A DNA stretch of 64,000 bases from Tetrahymena thermophila SB210 (Eukaryota > Ciliophora > Oligohymenophorea > Hymenostomatida > Tetrahymenidae): the NCBI RefSeq assembly GCF_000189635.1, contig NW_002476457.1, positions 248,001 through 312,000 of the forward strand, written 5' to 3'. Below the pieces are notes generated by a model. It had not been told where the DNA came from. It ran no database searches and was given only the letters and a program-made list of their open reading frames with translations. Shown piece by piece: positions 28,291 to 41,724 of the stretch. A program made the position numbers and the translations under genes. Numbering within the stretch: position 1 is the first letter of the stretch; each line of letters begins with the position of its first letter.

Positions 28291-31200
28291 TCATTCTTTA
28301 AATTGTAAAAAGTAATTTTTGATTTTATTTTTTTAATCTTTACTAAAATCTTATTTTTAAATAACTATACCTATTAATTCATTTAGCATCTTTCTGATTT
28401 ATTAATCTGATATTAATAATAAAACTTTTTCAATTGTTAAAGTTTTTGATTTAATCAAAGTTTCTAAAATATATTTTATCTTTACTCTAGTGCTTTGTCT
28501 AAATTTACTAACATCTATTTCTAGATTACGAAAGTTTATATTTAATTATCTTAAATGATAAATTAAAATCATATCATTTTCCTTTTTTTCAAATTTGTCA
28601 ATAAAATAGTTTTCTAAGCTTTTACTTTCCCAGTTTTATGAGTTAGATTTCTACTATAAATTTAGTTTTTCTTTACCATATTAGCTATTTTCACTTATTT
28701 TTCTTAATTAAATTTGATTATTATGATTTTTAATTCCTTTTTTAATCGTCTATTCTTCATAAAAAAATTCATTTTCAATTTTACTGACACTTTAATTTTT
28801 TTCTTGAGAATTGTTATTATTTTCAGAAAATAATTAGTTTTAATTTAAATCTTTTTCACAGTCTTATTATTTATTTTCTTCATTAATCTCATTTTAATTT
28901 TGACTTTCACTAACTGAGTAATTATATGGATAATTTATCCCTTGATTAATCTGATCAGTGCTAATATTATTGATTTCATATAAGAGATTTTATATCATAT
29001 CTGTTCGATCAATAACAATATTTTTATAATCAATTATTTTACCATATTTTTAAAAATATTTGTATTCGCATTCTTAACGCTGGGTTTCTGTAAAATTATT
29101 ATCAATTATTTCAATCTCTAAGTCAATAATATAAATTAATTCTTTAAGAGTACATCTTAGGTAAGGTTAATCATTCAGTAAACTTTTTATTTAATCAAAA
29201 AATATTTAAGAATACTGATTTTTTCCTTATTCATCAATTTTAGAAGTTGCCTGAAGTATAAATTCTTCATGATTTATTAATTTACATTTTTTACTTTCTC
29301 CACAATTACAAAGAATTTTGAATTCTAATGAGTAAAAAATTCTAATCAACAATATTCCTAAGCTATAATAATCTATATATCTAGTTTTAAAATTATCCTT
29401 AGCATCATAGTCTTCAGTAAAACCAATTATTTCTTCAACCAAAAAGCCTGATTCGCTAAAATCAATTATCTTAATTTCATCTCTTGCGTTAATTAAAATA
29501 TTTGATAATTTGATATCCCCATGCACAATATTGTGCTCATGTAAATATTCAATAGCTTAAAGAATTTATTTAGAAATTTTAAGTTTTTTCAATTTTTGAT
29601 TTTGATCATAGAATTATTAACTTTTATACAATTTTTTTATGAAAGAAAATAGAGTTTCGCCCTTAAAATATTCTAAGAATATCTAAAATTATTTGTTATT
29701 TTTTTAATGACCTACATATTGAATTATGAGGTTGTTTTTAGGTAGATTGGAAAGAATACTAATCTCTCTCATTTGTTGTTTTGAATAATCTTTTTCTTCT
29801 TCTAATGGTTATTTCAAAGCTACTTTTCTGCCTCCATTTTCTTTAAGTTTTACTTTTTTAACAATAAACTAGGAACTACTTATTTCTTTAATTTCATCAT
29901 ATAAATATGAATATTATGATGGTGATTTCAGCTCAATTATTAATTCTACAAGTTTAATGTACATTTGTATATTTATTTTGAAAGCTTCATACTTTTTTCT
30001 GTTAAGAAAACCATAGTATTTGATTATATTTTGGAATTATTATTTAGTATCTTCTAGATCTTTTATCTCTGTTACTATAGTCTATTTGATAAATTAATCA
30101 TGCACTATTAAGAATTGATCTCTTAATCTTTCAAATGTTTCATCTGTGGATTATAAAGAAAAATTTCTGATAAGTCTCATATTAATAAAATTTCTGATAT
30201 CGATATCTTATCTGAAAGAGAGAATCAAATTTTTGAATTATTGAGATTGATAATAGGTTTCAACAGAAGTTTTATTTTTTATAATTTAATTAATCAAATA
30301 ATTCATGATACTATTTTCCTTTATTAATAAAGAACAAAGAGTTTAATAGAATTATCTTTATCTGTAAATGTTTTAATACATATAGCTACCTATTTACTAT
30401 ATTAATTTTTCAATTTACTCTCTAAGTTATTTTGCTTCACTTGAATTTTCTTCATTTTAGTTTTCACTTTTATAAAGTAATTATAAAGTTAATAAGTTTA
30501 TCCTACAGATTGTTAGACTAAAAATAGGAGGTTGATTTTCATCACTGGGTATCATGTTGTTATTACTGTTCTTTATCCTGAATTCTTTATCTCTAACATT
30601 TAATATATTCTTTATTAAACCTTCCCAATAAGTAAGATTTTTTTCTTTTTCTAAAGGTTTTTTATCAAAGAGTCTTTTTCCTCTTACTATTTGCTAAACA
30701 TATCCTACATCTATGTTAGTAGGTTGATAGGGTATTTTCTCATTTATATCATAAAACCTAACTAAATCTGGTAAAATTGCCAGAATCAAAGCACTTTATG
30801 CTGAATCAATGTACAGCTGGAGTTATTTTTTGTTGATATATTTTTCTTAAACTTAATACTTCTCCTAAGTCCATTCTTTAAATAACTAAACTAAGCTTTT
30901 CTAACAAAATTCATGTTTATATTGGTTTTCAAATTCATAGGAAATGTAGTCATCATTCGATTCAGAAAGTGTTAACTTCTCTTAAAAATCTATCATTAAT
31001 CTAAGAAGAAACTGGTATCCTAGTTTAAATTTGATATTATCAAAACTTTTGATTTTTTCTATCAACTTGACTAGCTTTTGCTCCTTATTTAATACTAGAT
31101 AGTTATATTTAATCAAATTCAACAAACAAATAAGAAGAAAATAAAAATATATTTCATCTTCATCATCTTATTTTAGTGTGCTAATATATTCTGGATGAAT

Positions 31201-32142
31201 CAAAAGAGATAATATATCAAATTTATCAAAAAATTTGAATTCAGAAATTTCATATTTTTTGATTAAATTAGTTGTTGACTCTTGTGCTAAGTAACTGTCT
31301 AAAAATTATAAGTAGAGTAATACTCTGTTATTCCTGTATTTGTCTATCAAAATCATGTTTCCCCAGATTTCGTAGCATTCAATCAAGTCATTTAAAAAAT
31401 CCTCTTCTTCTTTTAATTCTTGTTAATCCAATTTAATTCTATCCATTTTAAACTTTTTGAAATAATCGCTGTATTGATGTTTTTCTTATGATTAAAAGTA
31501 GGGAATTAAAGGCTGCGATTCATAACTTTCTTCATAATCTATTTAAGTTTCTTCTTTAATTGTTTTCTATATATCTTCAATTTTTTCTTTAACTTTGTCA
31601 ATAGTTAGATTTTCCATAAAATATTATATACAATCTTTTAATTTAGAATCAGTTGGTCCGCAAGATTCATTATTTTTTTTGTAATTCGCTTTGTCAACAA
31701 AATAAGTTGTGATAAAGTAATAGAAAGAAAATAAGTTCCATTCCTTTGTGTTTTTCTAATCGGAATGTGATTCTAATTATTGCTATATGAATTCTGAATG
31801 ATTTTTGATACACTCATCACTAGATATGAAGCTTGAAATATCAATTTGCTGAGGTTGTAACCCTTATTTTAAACTTATTTCATATAATATACTTAAAATA
31901 ATTTTTTTTTTCATTTTTTAAAGGTTTAGTTTGAATACAGGATCAAAAAAAATACTTGTATCCATTATTGTGATTTAAGCTTTTTGTTATTATTTTTTAA
32001 TCTCTTCAGTAACTTTTTAAATACCGCTCGCTACTAATCCAACTACATTAATTATTTTTTAGGAATTTTATTATGGTATTTATTAAGCAATATTCTTAAA
32101 AAGGTTTTTACCTAAAAAATTTAAGCCCTTCTTATTATCCAT
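28291..32142 (-). CDS. Protein-kinase-like protein, tandem copy 2 (intact)
   Basis: Single-exon frame of 1283 residues, 3852 bases. Same layout as its neighbours: N-terminal region starting MDNKKGLN with no domain I can name, a divergent kinase domain at about 750-940 and a Lys/Asn/Glu-rich tail. The ATP-binding lysine (ALK type) and the catalytic Asp in [12 protein letters not shown] (near residue 875) are present, but the Arg before that Asp is Gly, DFG reads DFS, and I find neither a clear glycine-rich loop nor an APE motif. Phosphotransfer activity is therefore uncertain; a pseudokinase scaffold is equally possible. The C-terminal block ending YFLQFKE is conserved in all three copies. The copy is unbroken at the site where copy 1 has lost a base, which shows the ancestral reading frame. 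Confidence 0.88.
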
Positions 32143-34650
32143 TTTTTATTTTTTATTAATTGTATTTTTAAATTAATTATTATGATTTATCTTGAATAAA
32201 TCTAAAAATTTCAAACACAAATTATGATTAAATTGTTTGAGCAAACCTTAGCTATAAAAGCCAAAAACGTAGTTGATTCCAAACATATTCTTTAGCTTCT
32301 TTGTAAAATTGCACTTAAAATGAATTTATCTTTGTTTTTTATTACAAAAAATCGATAAAATAGCTTTTTCATATAACCATAATAGAACAAAACACTAAAA
32401 AAATGGAAAACTTCTACAATTTGTTAAAAATACTACTTTTAGAATGCAAAAATAAATACAATATTTAATATTTTTTTCTTTAAAATAAATGATTTTTTAT
32501 AAATTAAAATATCACTAAACTAACTGAATACAAAAAAAATAAATCTTAAAAATTGTTTTATATATCCTAAAGATTATCTCAAATACAGATTTTGTATCAA
32601 AAGTAGTTTAATTTTTTCAGTCATTTATGATAGATCGTTACTTTTATTTTAATTACTTCTTCAATTAATATTTGTGGTTTGATTTGAACAGAAAAAGCAG
32701 ATCAAAGATTATAATAATATTTAAAAAATACATTAATTTCGTTTATAATCTTCTGTTGATAGATCAGATAAGATAACATTTTTATATTATAAAATTCAAT
32801 TCTTTTACAATATTTGATGTTTATTTTTTGATTTATTAAATTTTACATGTTTTTTTTCTTCAAAGTAACAAAAAATATTTTATTTTCAAACCTTTAAATA
32901 TTTTCCTTTTATTTAATAAATTATTAGTTCAAGCTACATAAATATTTTAGGAAAGAGTTTTATCCTATGTTTATAAGAATATTAACTACTCTATACTTAA
33001 TATCATTTATAAATCTTTTTTTTTTAAATTTTTTGTTTGTAAAAACAGAATAGCTTGTTAGACATTAAAATTGCTCTACGATTGATGTTTGTTTAATATT
33101 TGATAAAGTAATTCAATCAAGCTATTTTAGAAATTTTGTAATAAGTAAAAATAATTGTATGGTGAAAATTTAAAAATCTATTTAGTTTATTTGATTAAAA
33201 TCTCAAGCTTCATCCAATTTATAATCTGCTTGCTTTTTATCAATACAATAATTAGATATTTAATTAATAGAAGATATAATTTTGTAAACACTCCCCAATT
33301 ATTCTTTTAATAATTGATTGTTTGCTACTGATTTTATTAATTAAATCCAGGCAATAGATTAGAATAAAGTAATTTATTTGCCTTTTATCTAAAATCCAAA
33401 GTTTTCAAAATTAAGATTAAATAACACCAAAGATATTGATATTTTTTTTAAACATAATAGGATCTTTGGTTCAAAACATAATGACGTTTATATGAAATTT
33501 AATTAAAGGAAAATAGAATTTTATAGATCCTCTCCAATCATGCTTGTAATATTTGATTGTCCTGATTCTAATTTTATTAATTAAAAATAATCCATAATAA
33601 TAAAATACAAGTAATAGATTAGGAAAGTTGCTATCTTAAACACAATAATTTATTTACCTCTTATCTAAAATCAAAAGTATTCATAATTAACATGAAATAA
33701 CTTCAAAGATATTGACATTATTTTAAAAATAATAGAATCACTTAGACTAATAATATAATCATCATCTTAATTATTCATAAAATTTAGATTTGATTTCTTC
33801 TCAATCTAAATTCAATTTTAATTATGTTTTTACCATAAATAACTTGACAAGCAAGAAAGAGAATTATAAATCCTCTATAACTATCAATATTTGATTGCTT
33901 GCTTGTTTCTAATTTTATCAAAATAATCGATTAGAATAATTTTTATCTTTAAGAAAGTAATTTATTAGCCTATTATCTAAAATCAAAAGTCTTTAAAATT
34001 GACATTAAATAACTTCAAAAATATTGAAATAATTTTAATCATTTTGTCTAAAATTTTAATAATCTTTTTTTTATTTAATCTTCAAAATTTATAAAAAATT
34101 AAATATTATTATTCTACACATGATTATAGATGTTTTTAATAGAAAGATCATCCAAAACTATTGTTTTATTAATTTTTTGATTTATTATATGAGTTAAAAA
34201 TTATACTTACTTTTTATTACTTTACTAATCATACTAAAATTAAAAATTAATAAATAAAATTATATTTTTAATATTATTTAATATAAATTTAATTACCGTC
34301 ATTTCTCATTAACCCTCCCCATTTATAAACTCATAGAGTAAATAAATATCCTGAAATTAAAAAGAAAAAGAAAATTTAAATAAAAGTGCTAATTCTAAGA
34401 GTTATAATTAATGATGACTTACAATATCTAATTTTATAATTTTAATAAATTTACTAGAAAAATATTTAGGCTAAAATTTAATTAAAATTTTTCAAAAACA
34501 TGAAAAAACAAACAAATAAAAATGAATGTAAATTTCAACACATTTTTTTATTTAGCTCAAAACATACATATATTCTTCATAAAAAATAACATTTTAGCTG
34601 TCTAATTATAATTTATTTATTAAAAAATATTAATAGTCTCATAAAAACTG
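32143..34650. repeat. Spacer between kinase-like copies 2 and 3, with degenerate tandem repeats
   Basis: No gene seen. Between about 33250 and 34040 a 200-300-base unit is repeated at least three times in degenerate form; each has a stretch like CTCTCCAAT..., then AATAGATTAGAATA, then ATCTAAAATCAAAAGT followed by AAATAACTTCAAAGATATTG. The same unit is present once or twice in the preceding spacer. Flanks next to the kinase-like genes match between the spacers. Confidence 0.6.
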
Positions 34651-37600
34651 TCATTGTTTATATTATAAAAAGTATTTTTTGATATTATTTTTTTAGTCTT
34701 TATTAACCTCTTATTTTTAAATAACTATACCTTTTAATTCATTTAGCATCTTTCTGATTTATTAATCTGATATTAAAGAGAAAAATTTTTAAATTGTTAA
34801 AGTTTTTGATTTAATCAATATTTCTAAAATATATTTTATCTTTTGTTTAGACTTTAATTTAAATTTATGAAAATCTATTCCTAGATTACGAAAGTTTAAA
34901 TTTAATTTTTTCAAATAATCAACTAAAACCATCTCATTTTCCTCTTTATCCATTCTATCAGTAAAATAGCTTTCTAAGCTTTTATTTTTCCAGTTTTATG
35001 TGCTACTTTGGTTTTCTTGATCTGGAATATTTTAAACTTAATTTATGTCATATAAGTTATTTACATTGATTTTTCTTAATTAAATTTGATTATTTTGATT
35101 TTTAATTCCTTTTTTAATCGTTTATCCTTCCTCGAAAATATTATTTCCATAAAATAATTAGCTTTAAATTAATTCTTGATTGTCTAATTATTTATTTTCT
35201 TCATCTTAATTTTGACTTTCACTAAATGAGTAACTATCTGAACAAATTATCCCTTGATTAATCTGATCAGTGCTAATATTTTTGATTCCATATAAGAGAT
35301 TTTATATCATATCTGTTTGATCAATGGCAATATTTTTATAATCAATTATTTTACCATATTTTTAAAAATATTTCTATTCGCATTTTTAACGCTGGGTTTC
35401 TGTAAAATTATTATTAATTATTTCAATCTCTAAGTCAATAATATAAATTAATTCTTTAAGAGTACATCTTAAGTAAGGTTAATCATTCAGTAAACTTTTA
35501 ATTTAATCAAAAAATATTTAAGAATACTGATTTTTTCTTTATTCATCCATTTTTGAAATTGCTTGAAGTATGAATTCTTCGTGATTTTACATTTTACATT
35601 TTTTTTTTTCTCCACAATTACAAAGAATTTCGATTTGAAATGAGTAAAAAATTATAATCAACAATATTCCTAAGCTATAATAATCTATATATCTAGTTTT
35701 AAGATTATCCTTAGCATCATATCCTATAGTATAACCTATTGTTTCTTCAGCCAAAAAGCCTGATTCACTAAAATCAATTATCTTAATTTTATCCTATGAG
35801 TTAATTAAAATATTTGATAATTTGATATCCCCGTGCACAATATTATGCTCATGCAAATAGTCAATAGCTTAAAGAATTTATTTAGAAATTTAAAGTTTTC
35901 TCAATTTCAAATCTTTATGATTTTAATCTTTGTATTTTTTATTATCATTTATTTCATTTATGAAAGAAAGTAGAGTTTTGCCTTCATAATATTCTAAAAA
36001 TATCTAAAAATATTTCTTATTTTTCGAATGACCTTTATATTCAATTATGAGGTTGTTTTTAGGTAGATTGGAAAGAATACTAATTTCTCTCATTTGTTAT
36101 TATGAATAATCGTTTTATTCTTCTTATGGTTATTTCAATACTATACTTCCTTCATTACCTTTAAGTTCTACTATTTTAACAACAAACTAGGAAATACTAT
36201 TTATTGTTTCTTTCTCATCATATGAAAATGCTGAATATTCCTATTGCAATTTCAACTCAATCATTAATTCTACAAATTTAATGTACATTTGTAAATTTTA
36301 TTTGACAACTTCGTACTTTTTTCTGTTAAGAAAACCATAGTATTCGATTATATTTTTGAATTATTATTTGGTATCTTCTAGATCTTTTATATCTGTTAAT
36401 TTAGTCTATTTGATAAATTAATCATGTACTTTAAAGAAATCATTTCTTAAACTTTCCAAAATCTCATCTGTGGATTATAAAGAAAAATTTCTGATTCCAT
36501 TTTTGTTAATAAAATTATTAACATTGATTTCTTATTTGAATGAGAGAATTAAGTTTTTAAATAAATGAGATTGATATTAAGTTTCAAAAGTAGTTTTATT
36601 TTTTATAATTTCATTTTCTATAGTTTTATTTTCTATAATTTAATTTTCTATAATTTTATTTTCTATTTTATTTTCAATAATTTTATTTTTTATAATTTAA
36701 TTAATCATATAATCCATGATATTATTTTCGTTTATTAATAAAGAACTAAGAGTTTAATAAAATTATCTTTATCTGTAAAGGCTTTAATACAAATAGCTAC
36801 CTATTAATTATATTAATTCTTAAATTTATTCTCTAAGTAATTTTGTTTAATCTTCTTACTTTTAACTTTCACTTTAATAAAGTAATTATAAAGTTAATAA
36901 ATTTATCCTACAGATAGTAAGACAAAAAATCAATGGTGGAAGATTTTCGTTACACTCTTTCTAGGTAGATTTTCTTTTACTGTTCTTTATCTCGAACTCT
37001 TAATCTCTCATTTTTTCTATATTCTTTATTAAATCTTTCCAATAAGTAAGATTTTTATCTTTTTCTTAAGGTTTTTTAAGATAGAGTCTTTTTCCTCTTA
37101 CAATTTGCTAAGCATACCCTATATCTATGTTAGTAGGTTGATAGGGTATTTTCTCATTTATATCATAAAACCTAACTAAATCTGGTAAAATTGCCAGAAT
37201 CAAAGCACTTTATGCTGAATCAATGTACAGCTGGAGTTATTTTTTGTTGATATATTTTTCTGAAACTTAATACTTCTCCTAAGTCCATTCTTTAAATAAC
37301 TAAACTAAGCTTTTCTAACAAAATTCATGTTTATATTGGTTTTCAAATTCATAGGAAATGTAGTCATCATTCGATTCAGAAAGTGTTAACTTCTCTTAAA
37401 AATCTATCATTAATCTAAGAAGAAACTGGTATCCTAGTTTAAATTTGATATTATCAAAACTTTTGATTTTTTCTATCAACTTGACTAGCTTTTGCTCCTT
37501 GTTCAATACTAGATAGTTATATTTAAGCAAGTTTAACAAACAAGTAAGAAGAAAATAAAAATATATTTCATCTTCATCTTCTTATTTTAGGGTGCTAATA

Positions 37601-38562
37601 TACTCTGAATAAAACACAAAATAGAATACATCAAATTTATCAAAAAATTTGAATTCAGAAATTTCATATTTTTTGATTAAATTAATTTTTGACTCTTGTG
37701 CTAAGTAGCTGTCTAAAAATTATAAGTAAAGCAATACTCTGTTTTTTCTATATTTGTCTATCAAAATCATGTTTCCCCAGATTTCGTAGCATTCAATCAA
37801 GTCATTTAAAAAATCCTCTTCTTCTTTTAATTCTTGTTAATCCAATTTAATTCTATCCATTTTAAACTTTTAGAAATAATCACTGTATTGGTGTTTTTCT
37901 AATTATTAAAAGTAGGGAATAAAAGGCTGCGATTCATAACTTTCTTCATAATCTATTTAAATTTCTTCTTTAATGGTTTTCTATATATCTTCAATTTTTT
38001 CTTTAACTTTGTCAATAGTTAGATTTTCCATAAAATATTATATACAATCTTTTAATTTAGAATCAGTTGGTCCGCAAGATTCATTATTTTTTTTGTAATT
38101 CTCTTAGTCAACAAAATAAGTTGTGATAAAGTAATAGAAAGAAAATAAGTTCCATTCCTTTGTGTTTTTCTAATCAGTATGTGATACTAATTATTGCTAT
38201 ATGAATTCTGAATGATATTTGATACAATCACGACTATCACTAGATATTAAGCTTGAAATATCAATTTGCTGAGGTTGTAAATCTTATTTTTAACTGATTT
38301 CATTTAATGTACTTAAAATAATTATTTTTTTCATTTTTTAAAGGTTTTGTTTGAATACAGGATCAAAAAAAATATTTGTATCCATTATTGTGATTTAAGC
38401 TTTTTGTTATTATTTTTTAATCTCTTCAGTGACTTTTTAAATACCGCTCGCTACTAATCCAACTACATTAATTATTTTCTAGGAATTTTATTATGGTATT
38501 TATTAAATAATATTCTTAAAAAGGTTTTTACCAAAAAAATTTAAGCCCTTCTTATTATCCAT
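34651..38562 (-). CDS. Protein-kinase-like protein, tandem copy 3 (intact)
   Basis: Single-exon frame of 1303 residues, 3912 bases, the longest and most diverged of the three paralogs. The kinase region has SIVLKQP (beta-3 lysine), [23 protein letters not shown] (near residue 910) and IIDFSESG, so it shares the HGD and DFS substitutions. Two copy-specific changes stand out: an in-frame expansion of short units reading IIENK or similar between 36590 and 36690, just N-terminal to the conserved QYQSHLFKN segment, and an 11-base A run near 35599-35609 that keeps frame. The segment after the N-lobe (INEINDNKKYKDQNHKD) differs from copies 1 and 2. The function of the family is unknown to me; paralogous position suggests the array grew by unequal crossing-over. 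Confidence 0.88.
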
Positions 38563-40461
38563 TTTTTATTTTTTATTAATTGTATTTTTTAATTAATTAT
38601 TATGATTTATTGTAGAACACTTCCTAAAATTTCACATCCAAATTATAATTAAATTATTTGGGCTAGCGAGAGCTATAAAATCTAACTAAGAAATAAATAA
38701 TATTTTTTCTTTTAAATAATGTTTTTCTTTAGGATTAAAATATCACTAAGTCTATGAAAATAAAAAAATTAAATTATAAAAACATAATTTTTTATTCTCA
38801 AGCTCATTAAAATAAAAAAATGAAGCTAACTAAATTAGTATCAAAGGCAGCTTAATTTCAGACATTTATAATAGATTGTTATTTGTATTTTAATGACTTG
38901 TTGAACTAATATCTATGGTTTGATTTGAAAAAAAAGCAATTATTATTATCAAATAAAAAATACATTATTTCTTTTATAATCTTTTATTGATAGATGAGAA
39001 AAAGACGCATTTTTTTTAATGAATAAGATCCAAAAAATTTATTATATTTGATGTTATTTTTTTATTTATTGAGTTTCGCAAGTTTATTTCAAAGTAACAA
39101 AAATAATTTATATTTAATCCTTTAAATACTTTACTTTATTTTAGTTACTTAAATCCTAGATAGGCAATTCATTGAGAGTTTTATTAAAAAATCTCACATC
39201 CCCTCTTATTTTTTTAGCGTGCTGCGGAGAGCTAGTATAAAAAAGTTAAGGTAATTATTAGTTCAAGGAATAGAAATATTCAACATAATTAGTTAATTAA
39301 TGGATGATATATAATAATATTTATGTTTATAACAAACATATTATTTAAAGATATTTAAAATAATAATAAATTCAAGATAGCTTCTAATATTAAAGAGGTT
39401 TAATCTATGTTTAAAGTATAATAACTACTACAAACCTACTATGATTTATAAATCTGTATTTTTTAAAGGTTTTTTTAGTTAAAATATATAGTTTACTTGA
39501 TATTAAAAATGCTCTAAGACTTAAGTTTGTTTGAAAGGTAATAAACCAAGAAATTCAATTAAGCTATAATAGTTTACACGTTTTCAAATTTGTAAATATA
39601 ATTAATTGTATGGTAGACTTAATTGATTTCTATCTCAAGCTCAATTCAATTTATCATCTGTTTGTTTTTTTTCCATAAAATAATTAGATATCTAATAAAA
39701 GGAAAATAGGATATTAATTAGTCTTTCTTCTTTTATTATATAATATTTGAATAAATTTATGAATCCAATATTAGAGCAAATAATATTTTTAGATTAAAAA
39801 TAAGATTCATCATATCATTTAAATAAAATAAACATATTAACAAATGCTTGTTAAAATGAAACAGAAAAAGAATTAAAAAAGGTTGATAAAATAAATATTC
39901 TGATATTCCTTCATAGAATCACTAAATTCTGCTGATAATTTTATCAAATGCTTATTAAAAAACTTTTTTGATAACAAATAATTGATAAATAAGTTATTAT
40001 ATTTCATATTTTTGAAAGAATAGGCGTATTGCAAATTTATTAAGAAAGATCTTATTTTTTAAAGAAAATAGTTAATTCTTGTTGGTAAGAAATAACTAAT
40101 TGCTCTTTAACTGATAGGATTGTTTTTCTTTGAATACTTGTAAATAGAGAAAATCCAAATTATTATATTTTAGATAAAAGTTTAAACAAATTTTAATTAT
40201 TTTATACTTGATTAATTAGAATGAGTAATGAAGAGCGTAATACTAAATTCACTAAATTGAGTATTTAAATTTAATATGGTTTTCATATTTTAGCACAAAT
40301 CAAAATTAATATAGTGCTTTTATTAGTAACTTATAATTAATCTATTTTCAATTTATTTAAACTTAATCAAATAACTTATAATAAATTTAAAGTAGTCTTT
40401 CAAATTTATTAAGTAATTTAATTAAAATATAATTAATTGGCTTATTATCTATACATATTTC
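38563..40461. other. Intergenic region before the 5S cluster
   Basis: 5' flank of kinase-like copy 3, sharing sequence with the flanks of copies 1 and 2 to about 39100, then AT-rich unique DNA. A short GC-rich island lies at about 39218-39236 (GTGCTGCGGAGAGCTAG). The tandem duplication described below starts near 40029. No coding frame recognised. Confidence 0.45.
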
Positions 40462-40520
40462 GTTTTCTGTCATGCTAAAGTGAAAACACAGGATTTTACT
40501 CAAACTCAAAAAGTTAATTT
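40462..40520 (+). pseudogene. Decayed 5' half of a 5S rRNA gene
   Basis: About 59 bases align without gaps to the first half of the 5S genes (for example TGAAAACACAGGAT against TGAAAACACCGGAT), but many G and C have become A or T and the 3' half, including the distal internal promoter box, is gone. It is 164 bases upstream of the first complete gene, against 241-248 in the array, so about 75 bases were lost. A matching relic heads the second array. Confidence 0.85.
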
Positions 40521-40625
40521 ATAATTAACATGATTAAAAATATATTAGATTTCCTTTAATTTTTATTTTACTAAAATCAATAACGATTTCATATTTTTTA
40601 ATTAGACATTAATTCTATTAATTTT

Positions 40626-40745
40626 GTTATCGGCCATACTAAGGTGAAAACACCGGATCCCATTCGAACTCCGAAGTTAAGCGCCTTAAGGCTGGGTTAG
40701 TACTAAGGTGGGGGACCGCTTGGGAAGTCCCAGTGTCGATAACCT
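40626..40745 (+). rRNA. 5S ribosomal RNA (cluster 1, copy 1)
   Basis: 120-base 5S rRNA of the large ribosomal subunit, transcribed by RNA polymerase III from an internal promoter. The ends GTTATCGG and CGATAACC pair to form helix I; the internal control region with AAGTTAAGCG and GGGTTAGTACTAAGGTGGGG is intact. Identical to the other seven copies over all bases I compared. It is followed by a T run that would terminate Pol III and preceded by an AT-rich element, TAGACATTAATT...TATTAATTTT, shared by all copies. Confidence 0.98.
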
Positions 40746-40866
40746 TTTTTATTTTTTTACAAAAATAATTATAAAAAATAATGTAGATTTTCTTTAATTT
40801 CTTAATTTTTAAGATAGAATATTGAATTTAGTATTATTTTAAATAGACATTAATTTTATTAATTTT

Positions 40867-40986
40867 GTTATCGGCCATACTAAGGTGAAAACACCGGATC
40901 CCATTCGAACTCCGAAGTTAAGCGCCTTAAGGCTGGGTTAGTACTAAGGTGGGGGACCGCTTGGGAAGTCCCAGTGTCGATAACCT
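40867..40986 (+). rRNA. 5S ribosomal RNA (cluster 1, copy 2)
   Basis: Complete 120-base gene, same sequence as copy 1, 241 bases downstream of it, with T-run terminator. The spacer that precedes it matches the spacer between copies 2 and 3 of cluster 2 better than its own neighbours. Confidence 0.98.
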
Positions 40987-41109
40987 TTTTTATTTTTATA
41001 ACAAAAATAATTATAAAAAATAAAGTAGATTTTCTTTAAATTCTTCATTTTTTATTTAGTTGAATTTAGTATTCTTTATTTTAAATAGACAATAATTTGT
41101 ATTAATTTT

Positions 41110-41229
41110 GTTATCGGCCATACTAAGGTGAAAACACCGGATCCCATTCGAACTCCGAAGTTAAGCGCCTTAAGGCTGGGTTAGTACTAAGGTGGGGGAC
41201 CGCTTGGGAAGTCCCAGTGTCGATAACCT
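41110..41229 (+). rRNA. 5S ribosomal RNA (cluster 1, copy 3)
   Basis: Complete 120-base gene with intact helix I ends and internal promoter; 243-base period; T-run terminator. The spacer after it is almost identical to the spacer after copy 4. Confidence 0.98.
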
Positions 41230-41356
41230 TTTTTTATTTTTATGATAAAAAAATATTTATAAAATATAATAGTCGATTTTCTTTTAATTCTTAATTTTTT
41301 ATTTTGTTGAATTTAGTATTATTTATTTTAAATAAACAATAATTTGTATTAATTTT

Positions 41357-41476
41357 GTTATCGGCCATACTAAGGTGAAAACACCGGATCCCATTCGAAC
41401 TCCGAAGTTAAGCGCCTTAAGGCTGGGTTAGTACTAAGGTGGGGGACCGCTTGGGAAGTCCCAGTGTCGATAACCT
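41357..41476 (+). rRNA. 5S ribosomal RNA (cluster 1, copy 4)
   Basis: Complete 120-base gene, 247 bases after copy 3. The near-identical spacers before and after suggest this copy arose by the most recent unequal exchange in the cluster. Confidence 0.98.
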
Positions 41477-41604
41477 TTTTTTATTTTTATGATAAAAAAA
41501 TATTTATAAAATATAATAGTAGATTTTCTTTAAATTCTTAATTTTTTAAAATAGTTAAATTTATTTTTATTTATTTTAAATAGACAATAATTTGTATTAA
41601 TTTT

Positions 41605-41724
41605 GTTATCGGCCATACTAAGGTGAAAACACCGGATCCCATTCGAACTCCGAAGTTAAGCGCCTTAAGGCTGGGTTAGTACTAAGGTGGGGGACCGCTT
41701 GGGAAGTCCCAGTGTCGATAACCT
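41605..41724 (+). rRNA. 5S ribosomal RNA (cluster 1, copy 5)
   Basis: Last complete gene of the first cluster, 248 bases after copy 4, with T-run terminator. The DNA downstream corresponds to that downstream of the last gene of cluster 2. Confidence 0.98.
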
